A stretch of DNA of 64,000 bases, from the NCBI GenBank assembly GCA_900095095.1, contig FMBT01000346.1, positions 1 through 64,000 of the forward strand. Direction: 5' to 3'. Each line of letters starts with the position of its first letter. Within the stretch, counting starts at the first letter, position 1. The stretch is from Fragilariopsis cylindrus CCMP1102. Its lineage: Eukaryota; Bacillariophyta; Bacillariophyceae; Bacillariales; Bacillariaceae. Both the position numbers and the translations under genes were made by a program. A model generated the notes under the pieces. That model was not told the DNA's origin and ran no database searches. It saw nothing but the letters and a program-made list of their open reading frames with translations. Shown here in pieces: positions 1 through 11,485 of this stretch.

Positions 1-52
1 TTTTTGGATTTGTTTCTAACTCGTTTCTCCTTGTTTCTCTAATTTTTCGTAG

Positions 53-437
53 GTATAACACGTCAGCTGACATGTGGTCGTTAGGTTGTATGTGTTTTGA
101 ACTGTTGACGGGAGATCTGCTGTTTGATCCGAGGGCAGGAGATGATTACGATCGTGATGAAGACCATCTAGCTATGTTTCAAGAATTACTTGGTCGAATG
201 CCGAAGAGATTGGCCCTCGAAGGCAAGTATGCTAAACAATTTTTCGATAAAAAAGGATCTCTGAAGCATATTAAAAGTCTGAAATTTTGGCCGATTCAGG
301 AAGTCTTGATGGAAAAATATCATTTTTCCAAGGAAGATGCAAACGATGTTGCTGATTTTATGCGGCCATTATTAGACTTCGATCCAAAAACTAGAGCGAC
401 CGCACTTGACGCCATACGGCATAAGTGGTTACGGTGA
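53..437 (+). CDS. SRPK-type Ser/Thr protein kinase, last exon (5' part outside window)
   Basis: C-terminal part of an SR-protein kinase (SRPK/Sky1 family), which phosphorylates Arg-Ser-rich splicing factors. The exon opens after a TTCGTAG acceptor at 46-52 and reads Y-N-T-S-A-D-M-W-S-L-G-C, the kinase subdomain IX stretch. It continues with the family-specific FELLTGDLLFDP and the acidic DYDRDEDH segment, then ELLGRMPKRL and a closing subdomain XI Arg (KTRATALDAIRHKWL). This subdomain IX-XI sequence is highly diagnostic for SRPKs. The ATP-binding and catalytic loops and the usual long spacer lie upstream of the window. The frame is open from the splice site to TGA at 435-437. Confidence 0.9.
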
Positions 438-647
438 TCCCCCTTACATAATTAAGACCCCTATTGATTTGTTAGTTATCTTTTAGCTAGTACAGGCGGT
501 TTTATGAAGCATTTAGTACATGAATGATTGGATAAGTTTAGTAATAATTAAAATTATACATGAGAGTAGGATTCTATACACAATCAATGTAGTTTCTCTT
601 CTTTTGTTTGAGTCTAAAAGTAACACAATCATTAATCTATCAATTAA

Positions 648-2212
648 TTACAACTTATCACGATGCAGAATGTTACTTCCGTGCTCTTCGTAGTCTGTTT
701 TGGACGTCCACATGGACTTAAATGTTGCTAGACTGCCAAGGATAGAACCACCTACAAACGCAGAGTTTCACTCGATCTGGTGGGGCAGAAATTCGTATTT
801 TCGTGTGGGATGGTGATCGAGAACGGACCTCGTATAGCATACGGTCACCAAATCCTGGTAGGAGTGTAGATCCACCCGCCAACACAACCTGTGAAAAAAT
901 GTTGATCTTAAATCGATATCACTTTTCATAATAGAATTAACAAGGACATCGGCAACTCCTGCCTCTTCGGATCCAATTAGTGACGGATCGAATAGAATAT
1001 TTGGTGCCTGATACCGTTCTGTTGATAATGTTTACTCCCTGCCCATCCAGGCAGTGTATATTGTGTCCTGGAATCTTTTCAGTTGAATCATCGACCAACG
1101 GAGTACGTGTCACGAAACATGATTCCTCCTTCATTGTTTTTACTAGATTGCTTCTGCTGTTGTGGTTAAGGAAAGTCCCGACCGACGAAGTAATAATTGC
1201 ATTTGTCGTGTTACATCTCTACCAGCAACATCACTACGAGTGACTGAATGTGGAAGAGCAAATCCCTCGTAGACAGGAACAGCATGGGTAACGCCCTCAC
1301 CAACGTCTAGTACTACACCGGTTGTTCTACCAGATGCATACAAACTAAGTACTGCAGGTGGAGCAAAGAAAAGTGCAGGAGCTCCAAATGTCTCAAAGAA
1401 AATTTCGGCGACCTTATCTCGATTCTGGCAAGGGTTTAGGGGAGCTTCCGTCAACAATACTGGATGATCTTCAGTTTTAACATTAATATTAGGTTTCGAA
1501 TAAAGATGCTGCATAGTGAATGTAAAATATAGTGAAACGAACGAAGTAAAGGAGAAATAATTGAGAATGCTGCACCAACCAAAAAAAGTATTGGAGATCG
1601 CTTCACAAATAAAATCGAGATTTAATTTTTTGCGTATCTATCTCACCTCCCAGAGCGATTCCATAGCATCCCAACCCCCGTCTACTATATGGCCCTTGTC
1701 CATAGGATATTCTAATAGAAAGGATCCACGGTGCTCATCTAATTTCTTTCCTACAAATACGGACGTGGGACCAGAATGTTCGGTTTCTAATGCACCACCC
1801 GGCATGATCCGCATATGCTTCGTTCTTCCAACCTTAGTACCAATGACAACCTGTACGTTTCGTGCATTTTTTTAGTTTTCGTCGTGTAAATTTTATAAGA
1901 ATGAAATCGAATGAATCGAATTAGGAAATAAAAAAATATGAAAATAAAAAAATCATATGTTAGATAGATTATTCAAAAAAGTTAAACTACGACCGTCATT
2001 GTTTCGGTCTCGAATACGACTAAAGAGAATATCATATTCGATCTTCTCTAGAGAAAATAATGTATGTCAAACACTTGTCGACTTGCCTTTGGTCTATCGC
2101 TTCCAGCAAAGCCGGCTTTTAACGTTGCTGTTCCATTATCGATGACCACGGGTTGGTTGAGGAACAATGAGCTCCCTGTACCCCCTTCACCTGATGTTTC
2201 TTTCGACGACAT
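648..2212 (-). CDS. ARP1: Actin-related protein 1 (centractin) homologue, frame interrupted
   Basis: ARP1 forms the short actin-like filament of dynactin, the dynein adaptor. Three exons: 2212-2087, 1850-1647 and 1508-648. Exon 1 carries [19 protein letters not shown] (nucleotide-binding phosphate loop 1), exon 2 [10 protein letters not shown] and [10 protein letters not shown], and exon 3 [41 protein letters not shown] and GRDVTRQ. The C-terminus [15 protein letters not shown] is also actin-like. The total, about 396 residues, is close to centractin (376), and [14 protein letters not shown] favours ARP1 over conventional actin. Intron 1 (1851-2086) has a GC-AG boundary; intron 2 (1509-1646) is GT-AG. 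Exon 3 has about four one-base frame breaks (near 1143, 1025, 890 and 765), but actin homology continues across all of them. It is either a mis-called sequence or a decaying gene. Confidence 0.82.
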
Positions 2213-3550
2213 TATTGTGATGTTCTGTAAACTAGTATTCGATGTAATAGCTAGCTAGCAAGGATGGTAGATATTTCTATTTCTCATTCAATGTTTCAAA
2301 GTAGTTGGAGGCCTGGAGGCAGACCAAATACCAAAACCCTTATTTCAGGCGGTAACAGCACTTAACGCGTTGTTTTGTTTTGCATCGTGATCGGCACTCG
2401 TTGCTTTTGTTGAGTTGTGTGAAAAAGGGGTGAAAAAGTCCTGTGCGCATATTTGGGGGTTACGATAGTTTTGAGCAGTCGACTGTGTGTGTGTGTGTGT
2501 GTGGAGTAGTTCTTAGTCTCTTGATTCCTATATGCAGTACGTTACAGATCAATAACCACGGTGCAGTGTGTGCAAAAACTCACATTGAGGTTGTTTTTTG
2601 CACCAGTAGCTTGCTGTGGCAGAGTTGGAATTGGCAGAATGGTATAACTTTCACATATGCCTTTGAGTGTATTACATGGTATGTTCATCAAATACCTTTT
2701 AAAATGACTTCTCATTAGAATGATGTGTTCATTCTAGATTCATTGTGTGTTATGAAAGGGGGGGGGGGCTGGTATGCACTAAGTAAAAGTGACCCAGTAG
2801 CTCTCACCTGTTGGTACAATAATGGAGGTCAGATAATTCTCGTTTGCCTTGTAGATTATTATCTGATGCATTGAAGATGGCTCAGTCAATGCTTTTATGT
2901 GTCAACTTTTTGTTTGATTGGGTACATGTGGAGAATTGTCGACCAGCATGGAACTTCTACTGGTGTGGGGGCAGGGCCTAGTTAACAAGAATGCCTCCAG
3001 TTTAGATGGATACTATTTTTTGTGGAACAGAACAACATAAATTGAATAATAGAGAAGTGGGAATGGTTTCGAAAAATGCTAAGAAGTAGGCACGCGTCTA
3101 AAGGTACAAATACGACTCGATAATTATCATTTATTTATTTGTACAAAGTGCGACCAAAAGTTATTTTTAATTAGGAGACAAATCGATCGAGGTATGTATT
3201 TTCGAAATATTTTCTCTCAACTGATGATGGGAAGTAATAAAAACTCGCACGATAGGTCGGCGTTTTCACGGTGGATCGAATATGAGAAAACACGATTATT
3301 ACAAAAAAATGTCGAGGAAGTAACGGTAGGCGAGAGAACCGACTGCGGCTACTGTACTACTACCAGGCTTGTACAAGTGCGTAATAAGAAAACACTGTTT
3401 GCTGATCCTGATACATAATATTTGAAATACTACATTTAGTTCTAGACTTCCCACGACATCGATCGAACGCTTTATTCAGTGTCTACGAATAATAATTATA
3501 TTGTTGAAAAGCCTCGAAAGACCTGTCCAACGAAAATTAGATTAGAGACG
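2213..3550. other. Intergenic region without a recognisable gene
   Basis: Holds a (GT)n microsatellite near 2484-2503 and a G-run near 2759-2768. Short open frames here match nothing I know. It contains the upstream regions of ARP1 (leftward) and of the secreted beta-helix gene (rightward), so it is probably a shared divergent promoter region. Confidence 0.5.
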
Positions 3551-5398
3551 ATGAGACACCTTGCGGAAAATATGGGAGTGTTTCGTCGTTGCATGGCGAT
3601 CATTGTTGTCTGTGCTACACTTTTACCAGTTGAAATGATTTTTGGTCAATCATGTATCGATGATATTAGTGAAATATACAAAAAAGAAAAACAATATACG
3701 GATACATTGTTTCCACGTTTGTACGTAATCTGTCCACGACGAATTTATGATATGGGCCATCTTGATTTTAATGGGAATGTAGTAGAATCAGATACTGGGT
3801 CGGTCGTTCCACCAATCCCTCTACGAGCAAATATGACAATCCGATGTGGCGATCAAGGTTCACGTGACAATCTTTGTTGGTTTACGGGTGGTGATTTACA
3901 CATGGACGGAACAGCAATTTTAGGTATTGGTGACGAAACGATTGAAAATGTTTCCATTGAAGGTTTCGTCTTTATCGGAGCAAGACAACATTCTCTTTGG
4001 GCAACTAAGCCAGGTTCAATCACATTCAAGGATTGTGAATTTCGTGTACGTGTGTATATATTTATTTCTCTACTATTTCTAGGAGTTGATATTTTATATT
4101 GCATTTGCATATTGAATGAAGGTGTTTTTTTTTGGTCCTTTGATGCTCACTTTGTTTGTTACTATTATTTATTTCTTCGACCACGATTATTTATTTCGAC
4201 GCTTTCGTACATAATATCAATAGGATTTTGTGAACTCTCAAGTACCAATCATGTTGGACTATTACGATGCGTCGAAACCATCGACTGAGCTAGTGACAAC
4301 ATTTTTGGATTGTGAATTTCGGGTAAGTTTTTTTAAAGCTATTTTATTCAATCCACTGTGGTTTTTTTATTTCCTTTATAAAATACGTCATTGTATCGGG
4401 TCTGCTCAGATTTTATCATCGGTTTATATATTATTATAATCAAATCTCAATTAAATTTTCAACTTCTACTTCTTTACATAGGACAATCGTTACTTTGGAA
4501 GAGGCTCACACACTGCACTTATCTATGCCAACAGCGTACAGAATCGACTCATAGTTGAGAGTTCACTGTTTGAGAACAATGACATGATCTGGAATAATAC
4601 TAGGGTAAGCGAAGTCAAGTATTTATTTCACTGTTGCTGTATCGATTTACTTTATATAAAGCCATGCTGCTGTTACTGCAAGCCCCGAGAAGAGCGATGA
4701 CCCAAAATTTCCTCACATATTCTTTTGTTGCATCCCTTGTTCATGACTTGCTTTCTTTGGATTTTATTATATCTATTTCGCAATAATAGCCTGATACGCA
4801 TAGTTTCCTCATTGAATCGCTTGGACCCGTTGCTGTCAAAACGACGTGTTTTCAAGACAACGTAGTGGGAGCATCCGATATTGCCGTCTTTGGGAACACA
4901 TTCAAGAATGATCTGAATTTTGTCGCTAATAGTAGCGGTCAATTGTGCCCATATTCTTCTGTATTTCAGACGATTCAACAGTTTGACTCATTCACCCCGA
5001 CATGCGTAGAAGCGAGTGCAACTGCATGTAGTCGCTACGATACCACCAGTCCGACAATTAGTCCAAGTATATCGCCAACATCGAGTCCTACTACTCTAAG
5101 CCCAACGATGTCATCAGCGCCATCATCTTCTCCAACTTTATCCCCAACTGTCACCGGCCAACCAACGATCACACCTGTACCAACCGAAAGCCCTTCTGAG
5201 GCACCATCGGGCGAACCGTCAGAGTTTGGTACCACTAAATCGCCTACCACTTCACCATCAAAAGGCCCACTTTCAGTTTTGTTTGGCCTGAAGACACTAC
5301 AGACGAACCAGTATCCAAAGCCACCTGTGCTAACGCTTCCGCTACTAAACTATTGTTGCTTTGCAGTACAGCTCTTTATCTTTTCTTCCTATAAATAA
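3551..5398 (+). CDS. Secreted parallel beta-helix-like protein with Pro/Ser/Thr linker
   Basis: Four exons: 3551-4045, 4224-4322, 4482-4604 and 4790-5398 (about 440 residues). I chose the ATG at 3551 because it directly precedes a signal peptide (CMAIIVVCATLLPVEMIFG, then QSC). The middle is built of short coils such as IENVSIEGFVF, SITFKDCEFR, TTFLDCEFRDN, LIVESSLFENN and VKTTCFQDN, the pattern of right-handed parallel beta-helix (pectate-lyase-like) proteins. Exons 1 and 2 both end with the same residues, D-C-E-F-R. The C-terminal quarter is a linker of repeated S-P-T units (about 5040-5270), typical of secreted diatom proteins, then a short hydrophobic tail. No catalytic residues can be assigned. 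It probably acts outside the cell or in the wall. The extreme C-terminus after about 5270 is uncertain, given the indels elsewhere. Confidence 0.7.
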
Positions 5399-6077
5399 AA
5401 GGCATCGACTACTAATAGAAGTACTCGGTAGTAAATAGAGGGGAAATATAAAGGGAAACTCGCCACCAACGTTGCAAAAAGAACAAATTCAGAAGCTTAT
5501 TATAAAACATTCAGTGCTGGCTCACATGATGCATATTACAAGCAGTATCTATTACATCTAAATCCCATTCGAAAAATAGATATAAAACCGCAATTTCTTC
5601 ATAGACCTAATGCTATACAATGCAACTCAACAATTCATTCATTTCATCTACTTAAAGCAATTTCCAGTCAGTCCCACATCAAGACGAGAGGTGATGATGT
5701 CAAATTGGCTAAGAATATGACCTTTTCACTGGCTATACTATCCATGTTCCCGTGATGTATTTCGATATTAGAAACACATACTGTAACACATTTCTTATTT
5801 GTTGTAGTTTAATTAGTCCGTGATCAAATCCAGTCCCGTATAATAATTGCATAATGAACGATGAACATCGGATGAACGATGAACAAAAACATACTCTAAA
5901 CTCTAATAAATCGACTAACACAACACAACACAAATGCTAAGACCACAAATTAACTACTAAGTATCCAGTACATCCGCACTTGATTGTGTGTACATGAGGA
6001 GGGAAAGTCTCGATCGTATAAAAGACGAATTTATTTAGAAAGGGATATCAATTTGTACACAACAAGAGACAAGCGCG
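5399..6077. other. Intergenic region
   Basis: No coding pattern seen on either strand. It separates the end of the beta-helix gene from the CDT1-like gene and should contain the promoter of the latter. Confidence 0.5.
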
Positions 6078-7756
6078 ATGAGCGGCCAAGGACGAATGAA
6101 AATGCCCATACCATCTTTTAGACCACCGCCTCCCGAAGAGTTATCTGATACGGGTAGTAGTTGTAGTAGGAACAAAAGTAAGAACGGCAATAAGACCAAT
6201 CGTCCATCAGAAACGAAAATGAGCAAGATTGCAAATAAAACGAAGATTCGGCTTCCAATCAACGAACAAAATTTGATCCAAGTAGAGAGTGCATTACAGC
6301 TTCATTTGCACCATCATCAGCAACAGCAGAATGGTGATCGAATTTCATTTATCGACTTCTCTAAGATCGCTTCAAAGATCGATATAAACTTTACTATTTC
6401 ATCGAAAGGCAATAATGGCGATGACGATGATGATGTCAAAGATCTGACCAAAAACAAAGTTGACAGCGACGACGACAACGACTCATTGGGACTTTGGAAT
6501 CTATCAAAGGAGGAGCGTCTTTGGCACGATATTTATTGTGTGGCTGTCCCGAATTTATATAGAGTAGATGACCCTAACAACAATGGCGACCATTCAGCAA
6601 TCGACTCGAGTAAAAACAAAAACAACGGACGAAAAAAGGCGGCTGCTGCACTGACATTGACGCGGGTGTCATCTCCCGCATCGACGACAGGAGGAGGAGA
6701 AGGTAATCGATTGAAAGAATTGCGTCGACGTACTAGAGAATTTCAAACCGAAGGGATTGTTAAAGCCAAATCTGATCGTGCTTTTGATCTATTGTTGTCT
6801 CTGCGGCGAGAGAAGACAAAGTACGATCAAGAAAGAACAAAAATGAAATCTGTTGTGTCGAAAGATAAATTAAGAGTAAATGGCTCGGAGGATGCTAATA
6901 ATAGCAGCAACAAGGGTATTGTCCCTGGCAAGAACAAACAAAGCCTTATAGATTCGCTACTCCATGATGCTGGTTTTGCCAATAATACGAACGCCACGAT
7001 GATCGTCGAAAACGACGGGAAAAGTACTATTGAAGATCGTGTACGTGCTAGGGCAAAGGAACGTGAACAAAATATGGAACAAGCTCGAGCCGCTCGTAAG
7101 GATCCACGAGAAGAACGTGTTGCTATAGCAGACGCACTCTATTCGTATGCTTCCCATGTTCTTCGTCGGACGCGATGTCGAACAACAAAACAACAAGCTT
7201 CGTCGACATCATCATCGAAGACATCGAATTTGGGGACAACAGGGGTTAGGGGATTGTCTTCGACGTCTCGTTTTTTGGGTCGTACCACCACCGCCAACGC
7301 GAAAACCGTTAATAGAAGTAGTGACTATATAAAGCATGGTTCTTCTTCTCCTTCAAAATGTATCCTGACGTTTAAGGAAGTAGTAACAAATGCGTTACCG
7401 AACCGATCGAGAAAGGAGATTGCTCGACTAATGTTGGATATTGTACAAGTTCTATCGACGTCTTCACAGAAAGAAGACCATCGTAGTCCTGACTTAAGTT
7501 ATGTTTTATCAAGTGGAGAGAACCTGAAAGCGGTGGCGGAACAAACGGACTTCCAATTTCTAAAAAAGCTACAGTTTGGATCGATACTGCCAATTTTAAG
7601 CATGTCCGAGCAGTTTTGAATAAAGAAAAGATAGCGGACGAAAATCAGATACAACAATCACAAAGTGGTAGGAAACGTCCCGTCCCCGCGGCTAATAATA
7701 ATTATTGTACGACGGATCACCGGGTGCATTCTAAATCTAAAAAGAATTCTCGTTAA
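6078..7756 (+). CDS. CDT1: CDT1-like DNA replication licensing factor
   Basis: CDT1 loads the MCM helicase at origins. About 560 residues; metazoan CDT1 is about 550. The C-terminal third resembles the CDT1 winged-helix domain and the helix before it: an Arg/Lys-rich helix (RVRARAKEREQNMEQARA, about 7038-7095), then VAIADALYSYASHVLRR, FKEVVTNALPNRSRKEIARLMLDIV and, in the shifted frame after about 7569, KATVWIDTANFKHVRAVLNKEKI. Human CDT1 has the same order: [42 protein letters not shown] and DKAADLAHITARL. The N-terminal part is low-complexity (Asn, Lys, Ser, Asp) with LSKEERLWHDIYC at its core. A six-A run at about 7562-7567 appears one A short, because reading one frame over restores homology up to TAA at 7754-7756. 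The identification rests on remembered motifs. The central geminin-binding domain is not obvious. Confidence 0.6.
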
Positions 7757-8316
7757 TTTATGGATATATTCTAATAAGATATGGGAATACCGAGAAGGGG
7801 GGGGGGGGGGAGAAGCATGAATACCTTTTATTTGGTTACATTGTGTACGTTGGTGTGGACAAAAATGATGTCGCACTAATAGCTAGCTAGTTATAAACAA
7901 TCAATCCATAGGTTGCGACTGAGACTTTATCTCGTCATGTCTTCTGGTTTGATTGTTGTGATCACTTTCTTTAATTTCGCTGATTCACTAAAACGAAAGT
8001 CAATATATCTACCTACTGTTAAATAGTTTCTAAAGATGTATATGATAGTTTTAAACGCTAGATCCAATATGCAATATAAATATACATTTGTGGATACTGA
8101 TAGGAGTGTCCTAAAACTAAGGTTAATGTATGGGTAATATATTTTGTGTAATATATATAATTATTTTCACCCATAGATCCCCCCCCCCCCCCCAATTTCA
8201 CTAGACACAATACAACATGAAAACTGAAAACCGACAAGGAAATTATTGCTTCGTGCGATTGGTTATTGGAAGTCAAAAGCAAACCTCTTCAAACGCTTCA
8301 AAATAGACACAATCCG
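7757..8316. other. Intergenic region with homopolymer runs
   Basis: Contains a G-run at about 7798-7810 and a C-run at about 8179-8193. Both are hard to sequence, and their lengths should not be trusted. No gene seen. Confidence 0.5.
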
Positions 8317-10111
8317 ATGATGAATGGTAACCAAAGGAAAAAGGATCCACAGTCATCGTTGTTGCCTGATGTTCAAGTCTTTTTGTCTCGACCATCCTAT
8401 CCTTTAGGAGGATCCGTTGTCGGCACTATATTGATATCACAACCGCGACATGACAACAACAACACTACGAAGACGTCTTATCCTAGTCTACGTTCGGTAT
8501 TAGAATCTGTAACGGTATATGTAGCAGGACATTGTAGGATAGATTCACGATGGCATTCCCTAGCGAATTATACGAAAATTTATGGAAAGATGCATCCGTA
8601 TTTACAACTTTTACAGGAACGTTTTGATGCAGACTTAATATCACAAAGTGAAGATACTGTTTGTTTTTGGGCGACGAATGGAATGGAGGTTCTAGACTTA
8701 ACCGAACGAATAGAAGGTGGACGATGGAATAATGATGACCTTCAACGTGGTTTGCATGAAGACGATGACTGTGATGACGACAACAACAATGAAATTGTAG
8801 CAACAAGGAGAAGGAGGACGACGACAACGACAAGAACAACAACGACGGTAACTTCAAAGATGATATTTTAGCATTTACCTTTCGAGCAGAAATTCCACCA
8901 AATTTACCGCATTCTGTCCACGCTACAACATGTCGATATTTTTATACAGCAAATTCTTAGTTAAAACTGCAACACAACAACAAATCTTAAAACGTACCTT
9001 TCAAGTGTATACAAAAAATAATAACTCTTATTATAATAATACTACCAATAAGAATAATAATAATAATAATAATCAGCAACATCAGCAAGAAGATGATTAC
9101 TATCCGAATACGATCAGTAGTGCACGTGTAAAGTTTGGTAATTGCTTGGGTATGGCACACTCTAATGGTTTACCATGTCATATATCTGCAACAGAAATAC
9201 ATCGTCCAAAGGATCAAATGATGGTCGTACAGAATCATTGTCTTCGACGACAACAACGAAGCAATGACGTGCAAACGTTACGAGTATCCAATGCCGCCGG
9301 TCGACCTGTCTGTGTTTTAACAGTGATCGGTTCACAAAGTCTTTCGCCTGGATCTCGGATACATCTTCAATGGGATTTCCCTAGTACAGAAAATTATTAT
9401 CATCATCAACAACAACAACACCAAACTGAAGAAAACGGTAGCAAAAAAAAGAACAATTATTGGATTCCCTGTCATCAAGTATGTGCATGTTTACAAGGTG
9501 AAGAATATGCTGTATATGAAGATGGAAGTAAAAAACGGACTCAATCATCTTTATTTGATACATGTCATGAATATGTCGATCCAGGTATAACAGATCGTGT
9601 CTCTACGACGTTATGGTTAAGTAGTAGTGGTGACAATAATAACAATAATAGTACCCCACCATGTGATTTAAAAACAGACGTTATGGAAGTTTCGACGTGG
9701 TGTCAAGTGGACATTACAGTCCGTGAGAATGAAAATGAAAATAATAATGTCAATAACAAGGGTGGTGGTGATGTAGAAGGAGGATACAATAATTTAAGTC
9801 TCAGAATACCCTGTCGTATACGGCACACTAATAGTAATTTAGATGACCAAGAAGAACAAGAGATGATGCAAGACAATTATGTACAGCCATTGAATGAATT
9901 ATTAAACAATAACAACAACGTGGAAGGAGGAGGAGAAAATCAAGAAATATATGCTAATTATGATATTCAAACAATATTATTTCCAACCAATGATATACTA
10001 TCCGATTTGAAAACAGTATCATTGGACATGGAAGAACGAGTTCGTAAAATAAAGGAATTGCCAATAGTACAATCGATCAAGGAATCAGCAGCACTGTCAA
10101 ATAATAAGTGA
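8317..10111 (+). CDS. RGP1: RGP1-like subunit of the Rab6/Ypt6 guanine-nucleotide exchange factor
   Basis: RGP1 pairs with RIC1 to activate Rab6/Ypt6 at the Golgi. About 598 residues. The first in-frame ATG is at 8317, followed by VQVFLSRPSYPLGGSVVGTI, the opening arrestin-like beta-strand of the family. Then come SVTVYVAGHCRID and DTVCFWATNGMEVLDL, ILAFTFRAEIPPNLPHSVHA plus CRYFYTAN (the family's receptor-like sandwich), and VSNAAGRPVCVLTVIG with LSPGSRIHLQWDFP. A C-terminal region STWCQVDITVRE with IPCRIRH follows. Asn- and Gln-rich spacers coded by AAT/CAA repeats separate the strands. The frame breaks twice (between 8790 and 8860, and near 8950), but homology runs through. It converges with the gene ending at 10236. 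Confidence 0.72.
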
Positions 10112-10235
10112 AGTAAATAGGCATGTTACCATTACAATGATATCATATATCATAATTATTTCCTGCTATAATAGAACGATACTATATAGTTTTGTCATTT
10201 ATTTTTATTTTAATGTACATATTTTTCTAGACCTT

Positions 10236-10889
10236 TCACAACAAATTTATATGGACTCCAGCATTCTTTACAGTTCGTATACAGAACATAGGACTACTGA
10301 ATCCATCATGCTGTTCCAATGGATATCCTTCACCAATACGGATTCGTTTGGACGGACTAGTCGTCTCAACAGTCTCTCCATCAGTACTACTACCAGCACT
10401 AACACTACCCTTCAGTGTAACGTAGGCAACATCCCCATCAGGTGCCATAAATTCAACTAATTCAACTTCGTTAGATTTTAATTTTGTATTAAAGTCTTTA
10501 TATGATATACTTGGTTCATTTAATGTACTGGCATCTAAACCATCATATTCGCCACCACGATAATTAAAAGCAAGTCCATTAAATGCATTCACCACAACAC
10601 CATCTCGCATTTCAGTTTGTTGTTCTGCAAAAGCTATTCCTGGCATACTGATCAAACATGTAGCTGATGCTGCTACTGAACCACCAACCACACCCATCGA
10701 TTTGAAGAATGAACGACGATTGCTTGTAATAGTAGTAGTACTACTACTACTACTTGTCGCACTGGATCTTGTCGACAAACCATGAACGACAAAAAGATTG
10801 GTCGAGCAGCAGCATACCGCAATTGCTACTAGTGCTAGTAGCAAGACGGTGACATGGCTATGGGATGCTGAAGATGATTGGTGGAACAT
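10236..10889 (-). CDS. Predicted thylakoid-lumen protein with FtsH-N-like domain
   Basis: 217 residues. The start is the ATG at 10889. Residues 1-33 form an ER-type signal peptide (VTVLLLALVAIAVCCCSTNLF) ending near VVHG-LS. A Ser/Thr-rich transit-like stretch follows, then a second hydrophobic segment behind two Arg (NRRSFFKSMGVVGG) ending in ISMPGIAFA-E. This three-part leader is what a protein routed through the four-membrane plastid and then to the thylakoid lumen by the Tat or Sec route would carry. In the mature part, SYKDFNTKLKSNEVELVEF and VAYVTLKG recall the N-terminal domain of FtsH proteases, but no ATPase or protease domain is present. The end (RIRIGEGYPLE, FSSPMFCIRTVKNAGV) looks well ordered. 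The function is unknown. Confidence 0.75.
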   Translation of the reverse strand: MFHQSSSASHSHVTVLLLALVAIAVCCCSTNLFVVHGLSTRSSATSSSSSTTTITSNRRSFFKSMGVVGGSVAASATCLISMPGIAFAEQQTEMRDGVVVNAFNGLAFNYRGGEYDGLDASTLNEPSISYKDFNTKLKSNEVELVEFMAPDGDVAYVTLKGSVSAGSSTDGETVETTSPSKRIRIGEGYPLEQHDGFSSPMFCIRTVKNAGVHINLL

Positions 10890-11155
10890 TGTCAAAAGTC
10901 ACAAATCTGGGAATTATTATACGGTTGATAATAGATGGTGTTGTAATGAGAAATGAAAAGAAAATGCGAAGATGCCATCTTGTGTTCTTGAACGTAATCT
11001 TTTAAATCGAGAAAAGAATGATTCTTTAAAATGCGTTCTCCCACGAGTCCCGCGGGTCTCAATTTAAGAGTTCTTGTTTTTCTTTTCTTGTAAGGGATTT
11101 TTTGTAAGCCTAGGAAAACTTCATTAAAGGAGACCGGTAATGGATATCTATCAAG

Positions 11156-11452
11156 ATGACGGAAGGAAAAAAACAGAAAAAAGGAGTGCAGCTCACTCAT
11201 AGCGAGACTAAGGAACGCAACTTATTGTTGAAGAAACTCGAAAAAAATGGAGGTTTTGATAGGTGCGTTATGGTACAGTATTCGTCGCGTCGTTGTTTTT
11301 CTTGTAGAGTTTAGCTAAAGTCGTCCCGTCCCGTCCGGGATGTTGTTAGACTATTTGTTTTTTCTTTGAATAAGAAATGACAATTCGTACATAAACAAAC
11401 AACGATCTCATCATAAGATTTTTATTCCTCTATCTCTTGCTCCCTAATAATG

Positions 11453-11485
<33 letters not shown>

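Noticed and set aside
756-775. A 20-bp GT...AG stretch at a frame break in ARP1 that could be read as a tiny intron.
   Set aside because: Removing it does not restore the actin frame and 20 bp is below any plausible intron size; a single extra base explains the break better.
8266-8316. Extra N-terminal residues of the RGP1-like frame upstream of 8317.
   Set aside because: They begin at a TTG, not ATG; the first ATG is at 8317.
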